Assembly (NCBI GenBank): GCA_030058085.1
Contig: JASGTU010000083.1
Location: forward strand, 1 to 37,927
DNA: 37,927 bases
DNA from: Chloroflexota bacterium
Lineage (GTDB): Bacteria > Chloroflexota > Anaerolineae > Caldilineales > Caldilineaceae
Reading direction: 5' to 3'
Shown here piece by piece: positions 1 through 8,057 of the stretch. Each line of letters begins with the position of its first letter. Positions within the stretch are counted from its first letter, which is position 1. A program made the position numbers and the translations under genes. The notes beneath the pieces were generated by a model that saw nothing but the letters and a program-made list of their open reading frames with translations, was not told where the DNA came from and did no database searches.

Positions 1-88
1 TAAATCGTTTCCCGATCTGGCTCTGAGTCAACCCGTCTTCGTAGTAAGCCTTTGCGATTTTGTAGAGGAGATGCGTCTCAGCCGTCAC
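1..88 (-). CDS. SorC/DeoR-type sugar-binding transcriptional regulator, N-terminal fragment
   Basis: Only the first 29 or so residues are in the window; the gene continues past the left edge. The visible part reads [20 protein letters not shown], which is the opening helix of the helix-turn-helix of SorC-family (sugar-phosphate-responsive) regulators, whose members usually begin with a pattern like 'IAxLYYxxGLsQxeIA'. I chose a GTG start at 88 because GGAG lies six bases upstream of it; an in-frame ATG at 130 is possible but would place the start codon beside the -10 box. The gene lies downstream of, and on the same strand as, the iron alcohol dehydrogenase, and has its own promoter. The effector is unknown because the sugar-binding domain is outside the window. 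Confidence 0.7.
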   Translation of the reverse strand, partial: MTAETHLLYKIAKAYYEDGLTQSQIGKRF

Positions 89-128
89 GGAGAACTCCAA
101 CGCTGACCGTTTGAACGCTGCAGAACAC

Positions 129-190
129 ATGAACAAGCATAGCACGAGTGCAGCACAGTGTCAATTGTTCATTTGCGTTCATTTGTTCAT
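129..190. promoter_or_regulatory. Putative operator: GTTCAT boxes flanking the regulator promoter
   Basis: ATGAACAA at 129-136 and its inverse TTGTTCAT at 165-172 form an inverted repeat exactly bracketing the -10 and -35 boxes. Two further GTTCAT copies follow at 177-182 and 185-190. This arrangement suggests autoregulation by the adjacent SorC-type protein (inference). In the rest of the 89-403 intergenic stretch I see only a short weak hairpin at about 380-393 (AGCGC/GCGCT), just past the dehydrogenase stop. Confidence 0.5.
136..164 (-). promoter_or_regulatory. Sigma70 promoter of the SorC-type regulator
   Basis: On the minus strand a perfect TTGACA (159-164) and TATGCT (136-141) are separated by exactly 17 bases. 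Transcription would start near 129, about 40 bases before the GTG start at 88. Confidence 0.75.
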
Positions 191-403
191 GGGCTGGCAT
201 GCGGTATAGCGCCGCATATTACACGGATAACAGGTCACGCCGAAGACAGGAGCGTCCGAACTAACTCAACTGGTAGCACCTGCAAAACGCGTGCAGCGGC
301 CTGCCCCTGACCACGAGCAAGGCCGCCACACAATTCACCCCTTTGAACTGCGGCGCTTCATACGCATCTCGCTCATCCGAGCGCAGAAGCGCTTATGCCG
401 GCG

Positions 404-1570
404 CTATCGCTGGTAGCTATTCTCCAAGATTTCGTAGATCTCATCGCGTGTCGCTACACGCGGGTTATTCTTGTAATCAGGCAGAACCCGGCTATGATCC
501 GCGATAACGACAAGTTCATCGCGACTCACGCGCAGTCCCTCGAAGCTCAACCACATGCCAATCCGCTGCAGGAAGCGATCCAGCGCCCCGCACGATCGCG
601 CCGCCGCTTCCTCGTCAGAGGTATGGTTCAGTTCCAGATCGAAGATGCGCCCCATCGTCGCGAACTGCTTCACCGCATAGGGGTACGTATACCGGGTGAA
701 CTCCGGATAGGTCACAGCCAACGCTTCGCCGTGCATCACGTGCGGGCAATAGCCGCCGATGGTCATGCCGATGCCATGCGGCAGCGTCACCCCAGCCGCG
801 GCAATGCACAGCCCAGCCAAGCAATCCGCCCAAGCCATTGCCTCGCGCGCCGGTAGGTTCGAGCCGTCATCTACGACCGTCGGCAAATTCGCCGCAACCA
901 GTCTGATCGCCTCTAGCGCCATCATGTTCGTAAAGGGCGATGAATTGACGTGCAAATAACTCTCAAAGGCATGGCAGAAAACGTCAAAACCTGTCGACGC
1001 GGTGACATGCGCCGGCAAGGTCAACATCAACTTTGGATCGACGATTGCCACACGCGGGTAGACGACGTTGTTGTAGATAGCCGACTTATTCTTCTCCAGC
1101 GGGTTGGTCAGCACCGCCACCTGTGTGAACTGCGAACCTGTTCCGGATGTGGTAGTCACGGCAACGATCGGCAGGGTAGCTTCGGAGGGCTGCGTGTCGC
1201 TGAACCAGAGATAGTCCCAGGCAGTACCGGCGTGGCTCGCCTCCACCGCGATCGCCTTGGCGCTGTCCATGCTCGAACCGCCCCCCACGCCCAACACGAC
1301 CTCGGCGCCGAACTCCTTTGCCAGCGTCGCTCCCTGAGTGATGCACTCTGTCGTCGGGTTCGGCACTACCCCGTCAAAATGCAAGCACTCGACGCCGCTG
1401 CCGGCCAGGATGCGCTTGATGCGCGTGAAAAGTGGCTCCATCACCACGTCTGTCGGCGTCGTAACCAACAGGCAGCGCTTACCGTAGCGAGCAACCGCCT
1501 CGCCGGCTTCGCCCACGCGGCCTGACCCAAATCGGAGTTCGGTCGGCTGGAAATAATTGAAAGCTTTCAC
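404..1570 (-). CDS. Iron-type alcohol dehydrogenase
   Basis: 388-residue group III (Fe-containing) alcohol dehydrogenase, expected to interconvert an alcohol or polyol and an aldehyde or ketone with NAD(P). The nucleotide loop GGGSSMDSAK is at residues 96-105 and TTSGTGSQ follows near 140-146. The four metal ligands are all in place: Asp196 and His200 (FDVFCHAFE), His265 (PHGIGM) and His280 (HGEALAV). Translation starts at a GTG with AGGAGA five bases upstream. The length is normal for the family. It is transcribed from a promoter carrying a large palindrome, and the next gene on the strand is a sugar-type regulator, so a role in sugar or polyol breakdown is plausible. The true substrate cannot be read from the sequence. 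Confidence 0.9.
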   Translation of the reverse strand: MKAFNYFQPTELRFGSGRVGEAGEAVARYGKRCLLVTTPTDVVMEPLFTRIKRILAGSGVECLHFDGVVPNPTTECITQGATLAKEFGAEVVLGVGGGSSMDSAKAIAVEASHAGTAWDYLWFSDTQPSEATLPIVAVTTTSGTGSQFTQVAVLTNPLEKNKSAIYNNVVYPRVAIVDPKLMLTLPAHVTASTGFDVFCHAFESYLHVNSSPFTNMMALEAIRLVAANLPTVVDDGSNLPAREAMAWADCLAGLCIAAAGVTLPHGIGMTIGGYCPHVMHGEALAVTYPEFTRYTYPYAVKQFATMGRIFDLELNHTSDEEAAARSCGALDRFLQRIGMWLSFEGLRVSRDELVVIADHSRVLPDYKNNPRVATRDEIYEILENSYQR

Positions 1571-1640
1571 TTCAGTCTCCTTTCACAAAGCTACCGTTGT
1601 CGATGAGGTGGATGGTCAATATGTGCCTCGATGAGGACGG

Positions 1641-1684
1641 ATGACTGCAAGAAACCGGTTGCGCAACCGGTTTCTTGCAGTCAT
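1641..1684. promoter_or_regulatory. Perfect 44-bp palindrome, probable operator
   Basis: Every base from 1641 to 1662 pairs with 1663 to 1684; the centre is ACCGGTTGCGCAACCGGT. It overlaps the last bases of the -10 box and covers the predicted transcription start of the alcohol dehydrogenase. A symmetric CG-centred core is typical of LacI-family operators, so repressor binding is the simplest reading. As RNA it would also form a very stable hairpin in the leader. Confidence 0.6.
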
Positions 1685-1711
1685 TTTCGCGCGGCTGCTA
1701 GCTTTTGTCAA
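1683..1711 (-). promoter_or_regulatory. Promoter of the iron alcohol dehydrogenase
   Basis: A perfect TTGACA (1706-1711) and GAAAAT (1683-1688) are spaced by 17 bases on the minus strand. The predicted start of transcription, near 1676, falls inside the 44-bp palindrome. Confidence 0.6.
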
Positions 1712-1762
1712 TGTCATTTAGTCAGTCTTCCGTCCTTTCCGTTCTGTGCATCTCCTGCCGTG

Positions 1763-1771
1763 TGGTATAAT
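1763..1771 (+). promoter_or_regulatory. Extended -10 promoter for the aldo/keto reductase
   Basis: TGGTATAAT is an extended -10 element (TATAAT at 1766-1771) with no good -35. It implies a leader of about 200 bases before the ATG at 1982. I see no convincing gene or riboswitch in 1772-1981. Confidence 0.55.
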
Positions 1772-1981
1772 GTTTGCATAGTGATGCGCCCTGACGCGAA
1801 CAAACCGATCCCGTTTGGCTGCGTACGCTGAATGACTGCCTGCCCTCACACGTTCAATTGGCGTTGCGGCAGCGTCGAGCGGCGTGATGTAGCTCGCAAC
1901 GTAAGAGGCTGTGCTCGTGTCCCGTCAAGCTATCGTTGCAGTATCACAACCCGCACTGCACCCATGAAAGGAACCACATCT

Positions 1982-2980
1982 ATGGCTATCGAAAACCGGC
2001 GACTCGGCAAACACGGCGTCCTGGTGAGTAATCTGTGCCTGGGCACCATGAACTTCGGAACGCAGACACCTGAAGACGAGAGCTTCAAGATCATGGACCG
2101 CGCCCTGGAACTGGGCATCAATTTCTTCGACACTGCCGATGTCTATGGCGGGCAGATCGAACACGGCCTTACCGAGGAAATCATCGGCAAGTGGTTCGCC
2201 CAGGGCGGTGGACGCCGTGACGCCGTGGTCCTCGCCACCAAGGTCTACAACCCGGTCTCGCGCAAAGCCAACAAGCCCGAGCCGAATTCAGACGGCAGAA
2301 GCCTCTCCGCCGTCAAGATCAAAAAGCACTGTGACGGCAGCCTGAAGCGACTGCAGACAGACTGGATCGACCTCTACCAGATGCACCACATCGACCGCGA
2401 GTGCCCATGGGATGAAACCTGGCAGGCCTTCGGCGCCCTTGTCCAGCAGGGCAAGGTCGTCTACGTCGGCTCCAGCAACTTCGCCGGCTGGGACATCGCC
2501 ACCGCCTGCCAAGAGGCGTCCAAGCGCGGCATGACCGGGCTGGTGAGCGAGCAGAGCATCTACCACCTCAACAACCGCATGATCGAGTTGGAGGTCATCC
2601 CGGCCTGCGAGAACTACGGGCTAGGCGTCATCCCGTGGAGCCCTCTGGGCGGCGGTCTGCTCGGCGGCGCGCTGGAAAAGTACAACACCGGACGTCGTTC
2701 CAGCGAGAACTTCCAACGAGAGGTCGAGAAGAACAAAGACAAACTGGAGCGGTACGAGGCGTTGTGCCGCGAACTGGGAGAGCCGCCGGCAGCAGTCGCC
2801 TTAGCCTGGCTGCTGACCAACCCGGCAGTCACCGCACCCATCATCGGCCCGCGCACCCTCGATCAGCTAGAGAGCGCCGTGCGCGCCACCGAGATCAAGC
2901 TCGACGCCGAGGTTCTGGCCAAGCTCGACGAGATCTTCCCTGGCCCCGGTGAGCCGGCCCCGAAGGCGTACGCCTGGTAG
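1982..2980 (+). CDS. Aldo/keto reductase
   Basis: 332-residue NADPH-dependent oxidoreductase with a TIM-barrel fold, closest in style to the potassium-channel-beta/YghZ-like branch. The catalytic tetrad is visible: Asp50 and Tyr55 in FFDTADVYG, Lys87 in LATKVYN, and His135 in LYQMHHID. The C-terminal cofactor-binding part has APIIGPRTLDQL. I start at ATG 1982 because AAAGGA lies upstream and the protein then opens with the usual strand and 'NLCLGTMNFG'; an in-frame ATG at 1964 would add six residues. It is divergent from the alcohol dehydrogenase, so both may belong to one carbonyl/alcohol redox function (inference). The specific substrate is unknown. Confidence 0.9.
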   Translation: MAIENRRLGKHGVLVSNLCLGTMNFGTQTPEDESFKIMDRALELGINFFDTADVYGGQIEHGLTEEIIGKWFAQGGGRRDAVVLATKVYNPVSRKANKPEPNSDGRSLSAVKIKKHCDGSLKRLQTDWIDLYQMHHIDRECPWDETWQAFGALVQQGKVVYVGSSNFAGWDIATACQEASKRGMTGLVSEQSIYHLNNRMIELEVIPACENYGLGVIPWSPLGGGLLGGALEKYNTGRRSSENFQREVEKNKDKLERYEALCRELGEPPAAVALAWLLTNPAVTAPIIGPRTLDQLESAVRATEIKLDAEVLAKLDEIFPGPGEPAPKAYAW

Positions 2981-3012
2981 CCGCACGAGCTACGCCCAAA
3001 ACTGAATCGAAC

Positions 3013-3050
3013 ACAAGAAGAAGGCTCGCCTGTGTGAGCCTTCTTCTTGT
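3013..3050. terminator. Bidirectional hairpin terminator
   Basis: A 15-bp perfect stem (3013-3027 with 3036-3050) has an 8-base loop. It lies between two convergent genes, the aldo/keto reductase and the M20 peptidase, and its arms are AAGAAGAAGG-like, giving T-rich sequence on either strand. Confidence 0.8.
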
Positions 3051-3107
3051 TGCTCTCTATTCGTTTGGCCTAACCGATGGTCGGTTTGGTTGTTTACGAC
3101 TGCGGCC

Positions 3108-4481
3108 TTACGAACCAGACATCCTTCCCAGATTCGCCAGCAAAGCGGCGCCGGTCTTGATGCCGCGGATGAAGCGCTCCACTTCCAGGTTCTCGTTAGG
3201 CGCGTGATTGGCTTCGTCCGGGTTGGCGTATGGCGTGCCGAATGCGGGTAGGCCTAACAACTTGGTAAACACGTAGTCGGGCAGGCTGCCGCCCATAGCC
3301 GGGATGAACAGCGGATCCTCGCCCTGCGCGTTCTGAATTGCCTGGCGGATCGGCGCGACAAATCGCGAGTCCAGCGGCGTCTTGGACGGGTCCATGCCGC
3401 CCTGCAGCACGAGCTTCACGTCCGGCGCATGGCGCGCCACATGCGCTTCCAACTTGGCCGAGATCGACTCAATCGTCTGCGCCTCTACCAGCCGGATATC
3501 GCACTTGACGAAGGCCTCGTGCGGCAACACGGTCTTCGAGCCCGGCCCGCCATAACCGCCGTGGAAGCCGTTAATCGTCAGCGTCGGCCACAGCGAAAGA
3601 CGCTCGTAGAAGCCGCGCTCCGCCGGCGCGTCCAGCTTCTTCAGGTCGAGGTCGCGCATCACCTTGTCCACGTCGACGGGCAGCGCCGCCAGCGCCTGAA
3701 GTTCCAACTCGCTCGGCGGCAGCACATCGTCGTAGAACCCCTCGATCAGCACCTCGCCGCGATCGTTCTTCATCGTGGAAAGTGCGTGGATCAGCGTCCA
3801 GATTGGGTTGGGCGCGACGCCGCCCCAGTTACCGGAGTGCAGATCGTGGTTGGCCCCGCGCGCGTGCAGTTCGAATGACAGCACCCCGCGCACCCCAAAA
3901 TTGAGCGTTGCGCGCCCGCTATCGTGTACAGGCCCGTCCGCAGTCACCACCAGGTCAGCCTTGAGCAGGTCGGCATGTTGGCGTACAAACTGCGCGATGT
4001 GCGGGCTGCCGACCTCTTCCTCGCCTTCCAACAGGAAGATCACATTGCAGGGCAGCCGATCCGAAACAGCCAACAGCGATTCGATGCCAAGCAACTGCGC
4101 AAAGTGCTGCCCCTTGTTGTCGCCCACGCCGCGGCCATAGATGCGCCCATTGCGGATCTCCGGCTCGAAAGGCGGCGACACCCATTCCTCCAGCGGGTCA
4201 GGCGGCTGCACGTCATAATGGCCGTAGAGCAGAATCGTCGGAGCGCCGGGCGCGTTGTCGCGCCGGCCATAGACCATCGGCCATCCGTCTGTATCGATCA
4301 GCCGCCCCTCCATGCCCAAGGCGTTCAGGCGTTCACGCAGAAACTGCGCCACTTCCATAATGCCCACGCCGTGCGCGCTGATGCTCGGCTGCGATACGTA
4401 GTCGAGCAGGCGCTGGATGAACGCCTCGCGCTGTGCGTCGACGTGTGCGAATGCGTCTCTCAGAAGATCCTCCGTTGCCAT
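3108..4481 (-). CDS. M20 family metallopeptidase (dipeptidase-like)
   Basis: 457-residue zinc-dependent amino/dipeptidase of the M20 clan. The binuclear metal site is intact: GHYDVQPPDP (His88), RGVGDNKGQ (Asp121), EGEEEVGSPH (general base plus ligand Glu, about 152-156), VTADGP and a late NHAPNE histidine. The start at ATG 4481 has GGAAAC upstream and gives the normal family length; a longer reading frame to 4532 lacks support. No signal peptide is seen, so it is cytosolic. It begins 65 bases after the stop of the lanthipeptide synthetase on the same strand with no visible terminator between, so it may be read from the same transcript. Whether it trims leader peptides or is simply a general peptidase is unknown. 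Confidence 0.88.
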   Translation of the reverse strand: MATEDLLRDAFAHVDAQREAFIQRLLDYVSQPSISAHGVGIMEVAQFLRERLNALGMEGRLIDTDGWPMVYGRRDNAPGAPTILLYGHYDVQPPDPLEEWVSPPFEPEIRNGRIYGRGVGDNKGQHFAQLLGIESLLAVSDRLPCNVIFLLEGEEEVGSPHIAQFVRQHADLLKADLVVTADGPVHDSGRATLNFGVRGVLSFELHARGANHDLHSGNWGGVAPNPIWTLIHALSTMKNDRGEVLIEGFYDDVLPPSELELQALAALPVDVDKVMRDLDLKKLDAPAERGFYERLSLWPTLTINGFHGGYGGPGSKTVLPHEAFVKCDIRLVEAQTIESISAKLEAHVARHAPDVKLVLQGGMDPSKTPLDSRFVAPIRQAIQNAQGEDPLFIPAMGGSLPDYVFTKLLGLPAFGTPYANPDEANHAPNENLEVERFIRGIKTGAALLANLGRMSGS

Positions 4482-4546
4482 TTTGTTTCCGTTTCTAGAA
4501 GCGCTGGTTCGTATTTGATTGCATTGCGACACCGGCGATTACGCCC

Positions 4547-7500
4547 TCATGCCAAAGGCGGCGCCAAACGCAGCACACAAGGCACTTGCGCCGGCTCCGC
4601 CAAGCGTAACATGCCGTAGCCGATCCCGGCCAATCCCAGCATCAGCCCAGGCATCTCGACGCCCGGAGGCCCGCCGCACTGCCAGCCGGATCGCTCGATG
4701 CTGGTCAATATCTTTCCGGCAAGCCGGTGTGAAGCGTCACGCCAGCGGTTGTCGCCCAACACCTGGCTCGCTTCCAGCAACACATCCAGCGCGCCCATGT
4801 CGCCATGACACAGCGCATGCGTATGGCCGAAGCCCTCTCTAAGCGTTGTATCCAGCGCAATCTGGACTTCGTCGACCAGCGCCGGATCGTCCAGCCTGTC
4901 AAGCGAATGCAGTCGCGCCAGCCCAATGCCCGTGGCGCCGTGACACCAAGCCGTCACGGTTCGGGCAGGAGCGGCGTCAGCATCGTCGTCGACCGTGCGC
5001 AGGTCAGACCAGTTTCCGGTCTCCGCCGAAAAGAGGCTGCGTTCATAGGCAATCGCTTTTCGTGCAATCTCCCGATATCTCTCATCGCCGGTTTCCTCGC
5101 TCAACGCCAATAGCGCCCAGGCAATGCCCGCAGCCCCATGCGAGAACCCGGCCAACGGCGTCTCGCCGTGACGCCTGATGCGCCAGCCGGCGCCGCTTGC
5201 CATCGGCAGCGCCGACGCAACCAGTTGATCGCCGCAGGCAATCGCCGCCGCTACAGCCGCATCGGACGGAAAGCGCCTGTGGTAGGCAAGCAGCGCAGCA
5301 ATCGCGCCGGCAGAACCGCGCACCACATCGTAGGTATCGTTACGCTCTATGAATCCCGCCAGCGTCTCCACGACCTGCGCGGCCTGCTCGCGCACCGTCT
5401 CGTCATCCCACAGCACAGCCAGGTGCGTCAGCGTATACAGCACCCCGCCCCAGCCCTCGAAGGCCCCGATCTCAGGCAAGCCGGGGCGCAGCAGCTCGGC
5501 GTGCAGCCACACCGTGCGCCATGCCCGTCGCGCCAGTTCTGTATAGCGCTCCTCGCCTAGCACGCGACCGGCGTAAGCCATATACAGCGCAATGCCGGGC
5601 GTCCCATTATAGAGATCATTGCCCAACGGCGTGATCGACCAGTACTGCTCGCCCATCGGCTCAAGCCCGATCCAGGCGGCGTCTTCTTCGCCATAGATGG
5701 CGCTGGCAGCCAGGTGGTCGGCGATGCCGCGCGCCGCATTCAACAGCCGTTGGCGGAGTTCGCCGCCGTTGCCATCGTCCAACTGATGCGTCATTGCGGG
5801 CGGGCGGTCAATACCCGGCGCCAGCGTTCCCAACGAAGCTCGGATCATCCACGTCTGCCGGCGCATATCATGCTCGCTCAATGCCAGCACGCGACGCCGC
5901 ACAATCGCCATCCCCGTATCGCTCAATACGCCGCTGATGACTTGGCCCTGCGCGCCATACAGGTCGCGCGTCGTCGGCTTTGACGTAAATAGCGGGATGT
6001 CGCCCACCAGGATATCATCGCGCTCGGCGGCGATCACTTCGGCCAAGTACGGGCGCGCCGGCGTCGCTACCCACAGTCGATCCAGAAACAGGTCCCGGTC
6101 TATCGCATCGCGCAGCAAATCCGGGTGGAAGCTCTCAAACAACAGCTGCGCATAGGAACGCGTTGGCCGTATCAAGATACGGATCTCGTCCTCTGCGAAC
6201 TGAGCAAGCGGGCCGTCTTCCGCCAGCAAATCGCGCTTGTGCGCCCTCAAGAGCCGGTACATCCCCGCAAACCCGGCGACGATGTTGTCCACGTAGTCGA
6301 CGGCGCTGGTCTCTTGCCCCTCGAGCGAGGGGCGATTGGCGTCGCCTGGCATCTCAAATCGCCGCCGCACAAAGTGCATGGCGTCAGTTCCAGCTTCGGC
6401 GGGCTCAGGGATGCGGTCCGGCGATAATTGGCCGGGACTCCCTCCTAGCCCGCTGATGTCGATGCCGTCGTACTCCTCGCCCGACCATATCCGGATCGGC
6501 AGCATGCCGACCTGCATCACAGATTCGGACATGGCTTTCTGCGCCGCAGCGTCCGCCACCGTCACATCAAAGGCGTCACTCAGCGAGTTAAACAGCGTTT
6601 CGAGATCGATCAGCATCGGGTGTTCGCCCGCGGCGATGATGTTCTCCAGGTGAAAATCCGTCGAGTTCAGCGCATAGAGCAGCGCCAGATAGGCGCCATG
6701 CCGCTGGTAGAAACGTTCAATTTCCGTGACCGAACTGCACTCGCTCTGCGCTACAAACTCAACCCATCCGTATTCGCCCCGGTCGAGGATGATCATGGTG
6801 CGCAACGGTGGGGTACAGCCCCATTCATTCACCTGTTCCAATAAGTCTTGGAAGTGCGCGTCGATGGCGAGCGACTTCGGCTTATACACGATGCGGAAGC
6901 CTGATTCAAACTCGGCTACCATCACCGAACGTCCGCCGCGATGGGTGTCGCCCGCGCCGCCCAACAGTTCGACCAGCGGCCCAGGGTCCTCGGTCAACGA
7001 GAAGACCTCCCGGATCGATGACCAGTCTTCACAGAGCCGGCTGAGGAACTCCAGCGAAACATCCGCCCAACGCATAAGGCACAGCCACAGTTGCCGCGCC
7101 AGCACCGGGTATTCTGCCAGTATCTCAGCCGACCGTTCGGGCCGGCGCAGACCGTCGAGGAAACTGGCAAAGCGTTCGGTGGGCGTCTCGCCATCCAACA
7201 TACCCTGTAACCGCGCTACGTTCAGCTCCAGCGCCATCGTCCGCCCCAGGCGCATGAGGAGCGGATCGGGTAGGTTCATTAAGAAGATGTCTTCGATTAT
7301 CCCGGGGTCGAATGGCGGCGCTGCGTACCGCTGCGCCAAGTCGGCAAAGCCAGCGCGCAGCCGGGCGCAGGCTTGGTCGATCATCGGCTGGATCAAGTCC
7401 AGGAAGCCGAGCATCTCTTCGCCGGGAAGATAGCCGGCATATGCAGATGCGGGACCGGAATAGGCATCAGCCAGTGCAGCCAGCCAGTCGGGACGACGTC

Positions 7501-7777
7501 CCGTATCGCCCATATGGACCTGATACGCCTGGGCTGGTGTGCCGAGGATCTCTTGGAATCGGCCTTCGTCCAAGCTGTCGAGCGCGAGACGCTGCTGCAG
7601 AAAGGCTTCTTCGCCGAACGGCCATTGCGCACGCCAACGCTCAAGTCGCCGCTCGCCGCTCGCCTTGTCGCGCTCACCGTCGTAGGGCGCGACGCCGTCA
7701 CCGAATAGTAGCGCCGCCCGTTCACTCAGCGTCAGCGCTTGGCCCCAAGAAGGAGAGGTAAACAACGAAGAATCCAT
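4547..7777 (-). CDS. lanM: Class II lanthipeptide synthetase LanM
   Basis: About 1076 residues, the normal LanM size. The N-terminal dehydratase (lipid-kinase-like fold) phosphorylates and eliminates Ser/Thr; I see YKPKSLAID with Lys300, STDFHLEN with Asp374/His376, and the DLET motif near 391. The C-terminal LanC-like cyclase (about 650-1076) has NDLYNGTPGIALY, GFSHGAAGIAWAL and the zinc ligands Cys945 (AWCHGATG) and Cys990/His991 (ALCHGDMG). Both halves therefore look catalytically intact. Start ATG 7777 follows GGTGGAA; a longer frame to 7882 is unlikely. The gene follows the precursor peptide and the exporter in one minus-strand operon. It is odd that the visible substrate has no cysteine for the cyclase to use. 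Confidence 0.95.
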   Translation of the reverse strand: MDSSLFTSPSWGQALTLSERAALLFGDGVAPYDGERDKASGERRLERWRAQWPFGEEAFLQQRLALDSLDEGRFQEILGTPAQAYQVHMGDTGRRPDWLAALADAYSGPASAYAGYLPGEEMLGFLDLIQPMIDQACARLRAGFADLAQRYAAPPFDPGIIEDIFLMNLPDPLLMRLGRTMALELNVARLQGMLDGETPTERFASFLDGLRRPERSAEILAEYPVLARQLWLCLMRWADVSLEFLSRLCEDWSSIREVFSLTEDPGPLVELLGGAGDTHRGGRSVMVAEFESGFRIVYKPKSLAIDAHFQDLLEQVNEWGCTPPLRTMIILDRGEYGWVEFVAQSECSSVTEIERFYQRHGAYLALLYALNSTDFHLENIIAAGEHPMLIDLETLFNSLSDAFDVTVADAAAQKAMSESVMQVGMLPIRIWSGEEYDGIDISGLGGSPGQLSPDRIPEPAEAGTDAMHFVRRRFEMPGDANRPSLEGQETSAVDYVDNIVAGFAGMYRLLRAHKRDLLAEDGPLAQFAEDEIRILIRPTRSYAQLLFESFHPDLLRDAIDRDLFLDRLWVATPARPYLAEVIAAERDDILVGDIPLFTSKPTTRDLYGAQGQVISGVLSDTGMAIVRRRVLALSEHDMRRQTWMIRASLGTLAPGIDRPPAMTHQLDDGNGGELRQRLLNAARGIADHLAASAIYGEEDAAWIGLEPMGEQYWSITPLGNDLYNGTPGIALYMAYAGRVLGEERYTELARRAWRTVWLHAELLRPGLPEIGAFEGWGGVLYTLTHLAVLWDDETVREQAAQVVETLAGFIERNDTYDVVRGSAGAIAALLAYHRRFPSDAAVAAAIACGDQLVASALPMASGAGWRIRRHGETPLAGFSHGAAGIAWALLALSEETGDERYREIARKAIAYERSLFSAETGNWSDLRTVDDDADAAPARTVTAWCHGATGIGLARLHSLDRLDDPALVDEVQIALDTTLREGFGHTHALCHGDMGALDVLLEASQVLGDNRWRDASHRLAGKILTSIERSGWQCGGPPGVEMPGLMLGLAGIGYGMLRLAEPAQVPCVLRLAPPLA

Positions 7778-7929
7778 GAGTTCCACCCAACGATTTAACA
7801 ACAGGAGCGCCGGTCTCTCCGCCCTGAGACCGCTTCGCCGGAAGGTTCCGCCCGCACATGGCACATAGCTGCGTACAGGCAAACCCTCCGGCGTTCACGT
7901 CCCACACAGAAAGACCAGCGCCCGGTCGG

Positions 7930-8003
7930 AGCGCGAAGCAGGTCATCGTTTGGCGATGAGCCCTCGCTAAACCGAATGTCCGGTCTCACGCCTGCTTCGC
8001 GCT
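7930..8003 (-). promoter_or_regulatory. Structured spacer between precursor and LanM genes
   Basis: A 13-bp perfect inverted repeat (7930-7942 with 7991-8003) encloses a second 6-bp hairpin (7943-7948 with 7954-7959). It sits in the 280-base untranslated gap between lanA and lanM. No U-run follows, so it is more likely a partial attenuator or mRNA-stabilising structure that lowers LanM relative to the precursor than a full terminator (inference). I see no supported gene in 7778-8057. Confidence 0.5.
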
Positions 8004-8057
8004 GGATAGCGACACACACCATCGTGCGCCAGACTAGCCCCTATCGGCCGATCGGCA

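Noticed and set aside
3924-4619. 231-residue plus-strand frame
   Set aside because: It is antisense to the M20 peptidase and lanM end, with no known motif or ribosome site.
7722-7946. Minus-strand frame with VNAGG followed by FACTQLCAMCGRN, which looks like a second Cys-containing lanthipeptide core
   Set aside because: It has no recognisable leader or ribosome site, lies inside the structured spacer and runs into the lanM start. It is worth recalling only if no other Cys-bearing precursor is found.
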